64,000 nucleotides of DNA from Mycolicibacterium nivoides (GTDB lineage: Bacteria; Actinomycetota; Actinomycetes; Mycobacteriales; Mycobacteriaceae): positions 4,275,920 to 4,339,919 of the forward strand of contig NZ_CP034072.1 of assembly GCF_003855255.1 (NCBI RefSeq), read 5' to 3'. Position 1 is the first letter of the stretch, and the number at the start of each line of letters is the position of its first letter. A program made the translations under genes and the position numbers. The notes below the pieces were generated by a model. It was given only the letters and a program-made list of their open reading frames with translations. It had not been told where the DNA came from and did no database searches. Positions 57,827-64,000 of this stretch are shown here, one piece after another.

Positions 57827-57925
57827 GCGTGGTCCCCTTGCCGTGTTGATTGCGTCTTGGTCTCGACTTGGTTGCTCTCGCCTGTCGGCGGCGATTCGGA
57901 CTTTCAGCCTAGTCGGCGTGCGGGC

Positions 57926-57931
57926 TAGCGT
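57926..57931 (+). promoter_or_regulatory. Leaderless -10 element of the amidase gene
   Basis: TAGCGT ends 7 nt before GTG 57939, so transcription should begin at the start codon. The promoter faces away from ybaB. Confidence 0.55.
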
Positions 57932-57938
57932 GGCGCCC

Positions 57939-58703
57939 GTGCGAGTCCCAGCCTGCGTGCGTGTCGGCACCGCGATGGTCAGCAGCGTCATAGTCGCCGC
58001 GGCCGTCCCGGCCGTCATCGATGCTCCCCACGCCAACGCCGCTCCCTCGAACATCGCCGGCATGATCGTTTTCCTCGATCCCGGCCACAACGGCGCGAAC
58101 GACGCATCGATCAGCCGCCAGGTACCCACCGGCCGCGGCGGCACCAAGGACTGCCAGGCCAGCGGCACCTCCACTACCGACGGCTACCCCGAACACACCT
58201 TCACCTGGGACACCACCCTGCGCGTACGCGCCATCCTGAACCAGATGGGTGTGCGCACCGCGATGTCACGCGGCAACGACAACGCGCTGGGACCGTGTGT
58301 CGACGAACGGGCCTCGATGGCCAATGCGCTGCGACCGAACGCCATCGTGTCCATCCACGCCGACGGCGGCCCGCCCAACGGCCGCGGCTTCCACGTGCTC
58401 TACTCGTCGCCGCCGTTGAACAATGTGCAGGCCGGGCCGTCTGTGCAGTTCGCCCAGACCATGCGCGATCAGCTGTCCGCGTCGGGCATCCCGCCGGCCA
58501 CCTACATCGGTTCCGGTGGCCTGGACGCCCGCTCGGACATCGCCGGGCTCAACCTGGCGCAGTTCCCGTCGATCCTCGTCGAGTGCGGCAACATGAAGAA
58601 CCCGGTCGACTCAGCGCTGATGAAAACCCCGGACGGCCAGCAGAAGTATGCCGAGGCGATCGCCCGGGGTGTCGCCGCCTACCTGGGTTCGCAGGCGCGC
58701 TAG
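57939..58703 (+). CDS. N-acetylmuramoyl-L-alanine amidase, Rv3717 type
   Basis: The 254-residue protein has a signal peptide (about 1-36, ending ANA-AP) and an amidase-3 domain whose zinc ligands are visible: His in LDPGHNG, Glu in GYPEHTF and His in SIHADG; the catalytic Glu is in LVECGNM. It cleaves the bond between muramic acid and the stem peptide, and has no separate cell-wall-binding domain. GTG 57939 is supported by a leaderless -10. Its end overlaps the convergent SRPBCC gene by 4 bp. Confidence 0.9.
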   Translation: MRVPACVRVGTAMVSSVIVAAAVPAVIDAPHANAAPSNIAGMIVFLDPGHNGANDASISRQVPTGRGGTKDCQASGTSTTDGYPEHTFTWDTTLRVRAILNQMGVRTAMSRGNDNALGPCVDERASMANALRPNAIVSIHADGGPPNGRGFHVLYSSPPLNNVQAGPSVQFAQTMRDQLSASGIPPATYIGSGGLDARSDIAGLNLAQFPSILVECGNMKNPVDSALMKTPDGQQKYAEAIARGVAAYLGSQAR

Positions 58704-59137
58704 CTTTCCACTTCCTTCTTCAGGTTGGCCAGCACCTCGTCCTGGATCTTGCGCAGGCCCAGCGGCGCGAATGTCTTCTCGAAGAAGCCCTTGACCCCGC
58801 CGGCACCGGTCCAGGTGGTCTTGAGATTGACCGACGATCCGGCGCCCGCCGGGGCGACGGTCCAGTTGGTCACCAGGCTGGAGTTCGCGTCCTTCTCGAT
58901 CACCGTGTGGCCGGCAGCGTCCACCGACGCCTTGATGTCACGCACCCGGGACTCGGTCGCCTGCAGCTTCCAGCTGGCCACCGTGCCCGCTCCCTGACCA
59001 CCCTCGAGGACCTGGTAGTCGCGGTAGTGCGAGGAGAGGATCTTCGGGCGGACGGTCTGGTAGTCCGCGATCGCGGCGAACACAGCGGCCGGCTCGGCGT
59101 TGATCAGAACCGTGCTGACCGCACTGACCTGTCCCAT
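58700..59137 (-). CDS. SRPBCC-fold (START-like) protein, Rv3718c type
   Basis: The 145-residue SRPBCC-family protein starts MGQVSAVSTVLINAEPAAVFAAIADY, as for polyketide cyclase/lipid-transfer members, and ends in a long C-terminal helix. The fold makes a hydrophobic pocket; its ligand is unknown. ATG 59137 follows AAAAGGAG. It is divergent from the TmsA-type gene, with 65 bp between starts. Confidence 0.85.
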   Translation of the reverse strand: MGQVSAVSTVLINAEPAAVFAAIADYQTVRPKILSSHYRDYQVLEGGQGAGTVASWKLQATESRVRDIKASVDAAGHTVIEKDANSSLVTNWTVAPAGAGSSVNLKTTWTGAGGVKGFFEKTFAPLGLRKIQDEVLANLKKEVES

Positions 59138-59202
59138 GACTGAAACTCCTTTTACTCGTGTCTGCGGTCGCATCGTTGGCAACCTCCGACTAGCGTATAT
59201 GT

Positions 59203-60594
59203 GTGTCTGTTGTTACGACTGACGCACAAGCTGCCCATGCCCTCGGCGTGCAGCGCCTCATGGACAGTTACCGCGCCATACCGCCGAATTCGACGATCCG
59301 GCTTGCCAAACCCACGTCGAACCTATTTCGCGCGCGAGATCGCAGCGAAGTCAAAGGTTTGGACGTATCGGGGCTGACCGATGTGATCGCCGTGGACGCC
59401 GAAGCCCGCACCGCCGACGTGGCCGGCATGTGCACCTACGAGCATCTGGTGGCCGCGACGCTGCCCCACGGCCTGGCGCCGCTGGTGGTGCCGCAGCTCA
59501 AGACCATCACGCTGGGCGGCGCTGTCACCGGTCTGGGCATCGAGTCGACGTCATTCCGCAACGGACTGCCGCACGAATCGGTGCTGGAGATGGACATTCT
59601 CACCGGGGCAGGCGAAATCGTCACCGCATCACCCGAACAGCATCCCGACCTGTTTCGGACGTTCCCCAATTCATATGGCACGCTCGGATATTCGACCCGG
59701 CTTCGAATCGAGCTGGAACCCGTCAGCCCCTTTGTCGCATTGCGCCACCTTCGGTTTCACTCGCTGGCCGACCTCGTCGCGGCGATGGACCGGATCATCG
59801 AGACCGGCGGGCTGGACGGCGAACCGGTCGATTACCTCGACGGCGTGGTGTTCAGTGCCGACGAGAGCTACCTGTGCGTCGGTTTCAAGACGACGACACC
59901 CGGCCCGGTCAGCGACTACACCGGCCAGGACATCTACTACCGCTCGATCCAGCACGCGCAAGATGAGAAGCACGACCGGCTGACGATTCATGACTACCTG
60001 TGGCGGTGGGACACCGACTGGTTCTGGTGCTCACGGGCATTCGGCGCGCAGAACCCCACGATCCGGCGGTTCTGGCCGCGCCGGCTGCGGCGCAGCAGCT
60101 TCTACTGGAAACTGATCGGCTACGACCAGCGGTTCAACATCGCCGACCGCATCGAGAAGCGCAACGGGCGCCCGCCCCGCGAGCGGGTGGTGCAGGACAT
60201 CGAGGTGCCCATAGAGAACTGTGAGCGGTTCCTCTCGTGGTTCCTGGAGAACGTGCCGATCGAACCGATCTGGCTGTGCCCACTGCGGTTGCGCGATGAC
60301 GACCGCCATGGGGCGGGCTGGCCCCTGTATCCCCTGCGCGCCCACCACACCTACGTCAACGTCGGGTTCTGGTCCTCGGTACCGGTCGGCCCCGTGGAAG
60401 GCCACACCAACAAGCTGATCGAGACCAAGGTCAGCGAGCTCGACGGACACAAGTCCCTGTATTCCGATTCCTACTATCCGCGTGAGGATTTCGACGAGCT
60501 CTACGGCGGTGAGACCTACAAGGCCGTCAAGAAGTCCTACGACCCCGATTCACGCCTGTTTGACCTGTACTCGAAAGCCGTCTTGCGCCGATGA
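59203..60594 (+). CDS. FAD-binding oxidoreductase, TmsA/BfaA-like
   Basis: The 463-residue protein has an FAD_binding_4 domain with VVPQLKTITLGGAVTGLGIEST (near residue 100) and a C-terminal DHCR24-like half. Together with the next gene it matches the tmsA-tmsB (bfaA-bfaB) pair, in which the flavoprotein reduces a 10-methylene intermediate to a 10-methyl fatty acid such as tuberculostearic acid. In M. tuberculosis the pair at this locus is Rv3719-Rv3720. GTG 59203 lies 6 nt after TAGCGT (59191-59196), consistent with a leaderless start. Confidence 0.82.
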   Translation: MSVVTTDAQAAHALGVQRLMDSYRAIPPNSTIRLAKPTSNLFRARDRSEVKGLDVSGLTDVIAVDAEARTADVAGMCTYEHLVAATLPHGLAPLVVPQLKTITLGGAVTGLGIESTSFRNGLPHESVLEMDILTGAGEIVTASPEQHPDLFRTFPNSYGTLGYSTRLRIELEPVSPFVALRHLRFHSLADLVAAMDRIIETGGLDGEPVDYLDGVVFSADESYLCVGFKTTTPGPVSDYTGQDIYYRSIQHAQDEKHDRLTIHDYLWRWDTDWFWCSRAFGAQNPTIRRFWPRRLRRSSFYWKLIGYDQRFNIADRIEKRNGRPPRERVVQDIEVPIENCERFLSWFLENVPIEPIWLCPLRLRDDDRHGAGWPLYPLRAHHTYVNVGFWSSVPVGPVEGHTNKLIETKVSELDGHKSLYSDSYYPREDFDELYGGETYKAVKKSYDPDSRLFDLYSKAVLRR

Positions 60595-60607
60595 ACGGAG
60601 AACAGCG

Positions 60608-61921
60608 ATGACCACCTTCAAAGAACACTCGACGCACGCAACCGATCACAAGCTCAGCCTTGCCGAGATCCTGGAGATCTTCGCATCCGGCTCGCAGCCA
60701 CTGAAGTTCACCGCGTACGACGGAAGCACCTCGGGGCCCACGGACGCCACGCTCGGCCTGGACCTCAAGACTCCGCGCGGCACCACCTATCTCGCGACCG
60801 CTCCCGGGGATCTGGGTCTGGCCCGCGCCTACGTGTCCGGCGACCTGGAGCTGTACGGAGTCCATCCCGGCGACCCGTACCCGCTGTTGTGCGCGCTGGC
60901 CGAGAAGATGGCGTTCAAGCGCCCGCCCGCCCGGGTGCTGGCCAACATCGTGCGGTCCATCGGCATCGAGCACCTCAAGCCCATCGCGCCGCCTCCACAG
61001 GAGGCACTGCCGCGGTGGCGCCGGGTGGTAGAGGGGTTGCGACACAGCAAGACCCGCGACGCCGAGGCGATCCACCACCACTACGACGTGTCGAACACGT
61101 TCTACGAGTGGGTGCTCGGGCCGTCGATGACCTACACCTGCGCGTGCTACCCGGATGCCGATGCCGGCCTGGAGGAGGCGCAGGACAACAAGTACCGCCT
61201 GGTGTTCGAGAAGCTACGGCTGCAGCCCGGTGACCGCTTGCTCGACGTCGGCTGCGGCTGGGGCGGCATGGTGCGTTACGCCGCACGCCACGGGGTCAAG
61301 GCGCTCGGGGTGACGCTGTCCAAGGAACAGGCACGGTGGGCGCAGGAGGCCATCGCCAAGGAGGGTCTCGGGGACCTTGCCGAGGTGCGCCACGGCGACT
61401 ACCGCGACATCACCGAGACCGGGTTCGACGCCGTCTCCTCGATCGGCCTGACCGAGCACATCGGCGTGCACAACTATCCGGCGTACTTCGGCTTCCTCAA
61501 GTCGAAGATGCGTACCGGTGCGCTGCTGCTCAACCACTGCATCACCCGCCACGACAACCGAAGCGGAGCGGCCGCCGGAGGTTTCATCGACCGCTACGTG
61601 TTCCCGGACGGCGAGCTGACCGGCTCGGGACGCATCATCACCGAGGTGCAGGACGTCGGCCTGGAGGTCATGCACGAGGAGAACCTTCGCAACCACTACG
61701 CGATGACGCTGCGCGACTGGTGTGCCAACCTCGTCGAACACTGGGACGAGGCCGTCGCCGAGGTCGGGCTGCCCACCGCCAAGGTGTGGGGCCTGTACAT
61801 GGCGGGCTCCCGGCTCGGCTTCGAGACGAATGTCGTCCAGCTTCACCAGGTTCTGGCCGTCAAGCTCGATGACCGCGGCAACGACGGCGGCCTGCCGCTG
61901 CGGCCGTGGTGGACGCCCTAG
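60608..61921 (+). CDS. Cyclopropane-fatty-acid synthase-like methyltransferase, TmsB/BfaB-like
   Basis: The 437-residue protein has an N-terminal helical domain and a SAM-binding domain with LDVGCGWGG near residue 217, plus the CFA motifs HHHYDVSNTFYEWVLG, MTYTCACYPD and LTEHIGVHNYPAYFG. It is expected to methylenate the double bond of oleoyl chains in phospholipids, as partner of the preceding flavoprotein. ATG 60608 lies 13 bp after that gene and has GGAGAA upstream. Confidence 0.87.
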   Translation: MTTFKEHSTHATDHKLSLAEILEIFASGSQPLKFTAYDGSTSGPTDATLGLDLKTPRGTTYLATAPGDLGLARAYVSGDLELYGVHPGDPYPLLCALAEKMAFKRPPARVLANIVRSIGIEHLKPIAPPPQEALPRWRRVVEGLRHSKTRDAEAIHHHYDVSNTFYEWVLGPSMTYTCACYPDADAGLEEAQDNKYRLVFEKLRLQPGDRLLDVGCGWGGMVRYAARHGVKALGVTLSKEQARWAQEAIAKEGLGDLAEVRHGDYRDITETGFDAVSSIGLTEHIGVHNYPAYFGFLKSKMRTGALLLNHCITRHDNRSGAAAGGFIDRYVFPDGELTGSGRIITEVQDVGLEVMHEENLRNHYAMTLRDWCANLVEHWDEAVAEVGLPTAKVWGLYMAGSRLGFETNVVQLHQVLAVKLDDRGNDGGLPLRPWWTP

Positions 61922-61937
61922 AACCCCAACGATAGGC

Positions 61938-62001
61938 AAGACGATCGGTAACGTTTTCCAGACCGTTCGTTATTGATCGTCTTGAGTGAGCCTCATACCG
62001 T
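61938..62001 (+). promoter_or_regulatory. Promoter with long inverted repeat upstream of the SDR gene
   Basis: AAGACGATCGGTAACG (61938-61953) and CGTTATTGATCGTCTT (61968-61983) are inverted arms matching at 14 of 16 positions, with a 14-bp spacer. The right arm contains a -35 TTGATC (61973-61978), 17 bp from a -10 TACCGT (61996-62001) that ends 7 nt before ATG 62009. This looks like an operator on a leaderless promoter; the AraC-type regulator two genes on, or another regulator, could bind it. Confidence 0.65.
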
Positions 62002-62008
62002 TTGAGCC

Positions 62009-62749
62009 ATGAAAACGGTTCTCATCACGGGTTGTTCATCTGGGTACGGACTCGAAACCGCCCGCCACTTCCACGCCAACGGTTGGAACGTGATCGCCAC
62101 CATGCGCACGCCGCGCACCGGGCTGCTGCCGGATTCGGACCGAATCCAATTGGTGGCGTTGGACGTCACCGACCTCGACAGCATCTCGGCGGCGATCGAG
62201 GCCACTGGCCCGATCGACGTGCTGGTCAACAATGCGGGCATCGGCGTCGTCGGCGCCTTCGAGCCCATGGCGATGGACACGATCCGGGAAGTGTTCGAGA
62301 CCAACACATTCGGCGTGATGGCCATGACCCAGGCTGTGCTGCCGCAGATGCGAACACGCGGATCCGGGGTGGTGGTCAACGTGACATCGAGCGTGACTCT
62401 GACGGCGATGCCGTTGGCCGCGGTGTACACCGCCAGCAAGATGGCGATCGAAGGATTCACCGCGTCGCTGGCACTCGAACTCGAGGCGGTGAACGTGACG
62501 GCGAAACTTGTCGAACCGGGCTACGGGCCGACCACGAGCTTCACCAGTAACGGCGCGACGCGGATGGACGGACTGATTCCCGAGCCGTATCAGGCGTTCG
62601 CCGGACCGATCCTGGCATCGTTCGGCCAGGCCACCGTCTTCACGACCGAGGCCGACGTCGCCGAGACCGTCTACCAGGCCGCGACCGACACGTCCGGCCG
62701 GCTGCGGTTCCCGGCCGGCGCAGACGCGGTGGCGCTCGCAGGCCAGTAG
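62009..62749 (+). CDS. Short-chain dehydrogenase/reductase
   Basis: The 246-residue SDR has the cofactor motif TGCSSGYG (residues 8-15), NNAG near 75, and the catalytic Ser (VTSSVT) and YTASK (near 150). An arginine in the motif after strand 2 (TMRTPRT) suggests NADP(H). The substrate is unknown. ATG 62009 is leaderless by promoter spacing. An AraC-family regulator follows 31 bp downstream. Confidence 0.88.
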   Translation: MKTVLITGCSSGYGLETARHFHANGWNVIATMRTPRTGLLPDSDRIQLVALDVTDLDSISAAIEATGPIDVLVNNAGIGVVGAFEPMAMDTIREVFETNTFGVMAMTQAVLPQMRTRGSGVVVNVTSSVTLTAMPLAAVYTASKMAIEGFTASLALELEAVNVTAKLVEPGYGPTTSFTSNGATRMDGLIPEPYQAFAGPILASFGQATVFTTEADVAETVYQAATDTSGRLRFPAGADAVALAGQ

Positions 62750-62768
62750 ACCGGCATGGCGGAGGCGC

Positions 62769-62774
62769 TATCTT
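62769..62774 (+). promoter_or_regulatory. Leaderless -10 element of the AraC-type gene
   Basis: TATCTT ends 6 nt before ATG 62781, so the regulator probably has its own leaderless transcript in addition to read-through from the SDR gene. Confidence 0.5.
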
Positions 62775-62780
62775 GTCGGC

Positions 62781-63713
62781 ATGCCCCCGGCAGGTGTCGC
62801 CTCCGTGGCCGATCCGCTCGAAACGGTCATTCCGTTGCTGCGTCCCCAGGTCGTGCTGTCGAAGGTCGTCAGTGGAGCCGGCGACTGGAGTATCCGCAAG
62901 CCGCGCTACGCCGACCCCTCGTTCTGTTTGATGCTGGCGGGCAACTGCTGGCTCAGCCCGGACGGTATCGATCCCGTCGAACTCTTCGCGGGCGACTTCC
63001 TGTTACTGCCCGAGACACCGAGTTTCGTGATGGCCAGCGACCCCTCGTTGGCGCCGACCGACGTAGAGCTCCATCCGTCCGCCGATTCCCACTACGGACC
63101 GGTGGACGGACCGGAGCCGATGCGGATGCTCGGTGGATACTTCCGCTTCGACCGTGCCAACGCCAGGCTGCTGGTGAAGCTGCTTCCGCCAACGATTCTC
63201 ATCCGCCACGACGAATCCGGCTCGGCCCGCCTGAACCGGATCGTCGAGCTCATCACCGACGAGGCGATCGCGCAACGTCCGTGCCGCGAACCGATTCTCG
63301 AGCGGCTCGTCGAGGTGCTGCTGATCGAGGCCTGCCGGTTCCGAACCGAACGCCCGACCGTAGGCGAGAACGGCCTGATCGCCGGGCTTTCCGACCCGCA
63401 GCTCGCCGGTGCCCTGCGAGAGATTCACGACGGCGTCGCCGAGCACTGGACGGTCGAGAAGCTGGCCCGCACCGCGAACATGTCCCGCGCCGTGTTCGCG
63501 GAACGCTTCGCGAACACGATCGGGATGCCACCGATGCAGTACGTGCTGGAGTGGCGGGTAGCGCTGGCCAAGGACATGCTGCAATCCGAGCAACTCTCGA
63601 TAGGCGAGATCGCGGCCAGGACCGGCTACCAGTCGGCCAGTGCGTTCACCACCGCGTTCACCCGAGTGACCGGACGCTCGCCACGCGCATACGCCCGCGG
63701 CAGCGGGGACTGA
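62781..63713 (+). CDS. AraC-family transcriptional regulator with cupin domain
   Basis: The 310-residue protein has an N-terminal cupin_6-type sensor domain (about 20-190, FCLMLAGNCWLS, FAGDFLLLPE) and a C-terminal AraC double helix-turn-helix (about 205-305) with EKLARTANMSRAVFAERF and IGEIAARTGYQSASAFTTAF. Regulators of this type usually activate an adjacent SDR or oxidoreductase. ATG 62781 fits a leaderless -10. Confidence 0.88.
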   Translation: MPPAGVASVADPLETVIPLLRPQVVLSKVVSGAGDWSIRKPRYADPSFCLMLAGNCWLSPDGIDPVELFAGDFLLLPETPSFVMASDPSLAPTDVELHPSADSHYGPVDGPEPMRMLGGYFRFDRANARLLVKLLPPTILIRHDESGSARLNRIVELITDEAIAQRPCREPILERLVEVLLIEACRFRTERPTVGENGLIAGLSDPQLAGALREIHDGVAEHWTVEKLARTANMSRAVFAERFANTIGMPPMQYVLEWRVALAKDMLQSEQLSIGEIAARTGYQSASAFTTAFTRVTGRSPRAYARGSGD

Positions 63714-63719
63714 ACAGCG

Positions 63720-64000
63720 TCAGCTCTCGATCTTTCGCGCACCCAGTTCGTTCTGAAGCAGTTCCAGCGCGACCTCTTCGGGGTCGCGACGCGGCCCGGC
63801 CTCGCTCTGCGAAGCCTCGGCGAGCATTTCTGCCTCCTCCTCCTCAGGGGACGATGGCGGTTCGGGATCCGGCACCGGCTCGGGTTCGGGAATGACACGG
63901 CCCGGCCGGGCCGGGACCCGCGGCGGGGGTTTGGCGGCCTTCGGTGGAGGCGGCGGGGCTGCCTCCGCAGTCCCGACCTCGCAGCGGATCTGCCAGTCCA
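63720..64000 (-). CDS. dnaX: DNA polymerase III gamma/tau subunit, C-terminal part
   Basis: This partial gene has its stop at 63722-63720 and is cut by the window edge. The visible 93 residues are a Pro/Glu-rich linker (AAPPPPKAAKPPPRVPARP) followed by the conserved end DPEEVALELLQNELGARKIES, as in mycobacterial DnaX. DnaX is the clamp-loader ATPase and organises the replisome. The position after the TmsA/TmsB pair matches Rv3721c in M. tuberculosis. Confidence 0.85.
   Translation of the reverse strand, partial: DWQIRCEVGTAEAAPPPPPKAAKPPPRVPARPGRVIPEPEPVPDPEPPSSPEEEEAEMLAEASQSEAGPRRDPEEVALELLQNELGARKIES

Overview
The window is high-GC actinobacterial DNA from a mycobacterium, probably a fast-growing Mycobacterium/Mycolicibacterium. 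The evidence is a type VII (ESX) secretion locus, a complete ergothioneine operon egtABCDE, mycobacterial ask-asd and leuA, MurT/GatD, and a TmsA/TmsB-type 10-methyl fatty acid pair. From memory, the backbone follows the M. tuberculosis order Rv3698-Rv3699-Rv3700c...Rv3704c (egtE to egtA)-Rv3705c-Rv3707c-asd-ask-leuA-dnaQ-murT-gatD-recR-ybaB-Rv3717-Rv3718c-Rv3719-Rv3720-dnaX. Accessory blocks are inserted into this order.

Region 1 (1-14990) is an ESX locus with an ESX-4-like layout: eccC on minus diverges from eccD on plus, followed by eccB on minus and eccE on plus. It also has a second eccD overlapping mycP, an EspI-like ParA ATPase, a YbaB-like protein, one WXG100 protein and, at the window edge, the first 14 codons of what may be a secreted effector. 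No PE, PPE, EspG or EccA gene is present. Next come a membrane acyltransferase, a GCS2-type ligase and a small methyltransferase (14918-18271).

Region 2 (18290-24050) is a compact accessory island: polyprenyl synthetase plus LacI-type regulator, APC permease, carbon-nitrogen hydrolase and an arginase/agmatinase-family ureohydrolase. Its GC content looks lower than its surroundings. Near-identical 20-bp palindromes lie on the promoters at both ends, with weaker copies in the central divergent promoter region, so it looks like one LacI-controlled nitrogen-catabolic unit. A DUF222-HNH gene with a perfect mycobacterial LexA box over its start codon follows.

Region 3 (25767-36893), almost all on minus, holds egtA-E as a translationally coupled operon, secreted and lipoprotein genes, a furA without katG, and ask-asd.

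Region 4 (36981-50235) is a nitrogen-scavenging insertion: nitroreductase, galU and an esterase; a biuret-hydrolase-like gene with an NCS1 permease and a GntR regulator; and amt followed by a glutamine synthetase-like ligase, three split glutamate-synthase-like subunits, an FAD amine oxidoreductase and an XRE-cupin regulator. A GlnR-like site lies in the divergent permease/amt promoter region.

Region 5 (50249-64000) is core: leuA behind a leaderless leucine leader peptide and attenuator-like hairpins, a DEDDh exonuclease, MurT/GatD, recR with ybaB, a cell-wall amidase, the TmsA/TmsB pair, an SDR and AraC regulator pair, and the C-terminus of dnaX. Many starts here sit 6-7 nt after a TANNNT -10 element, as expected for leaderless mycobacterial transcripts. 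I saw no tRNA, rRNA, CRISPR array or insertion sequence.
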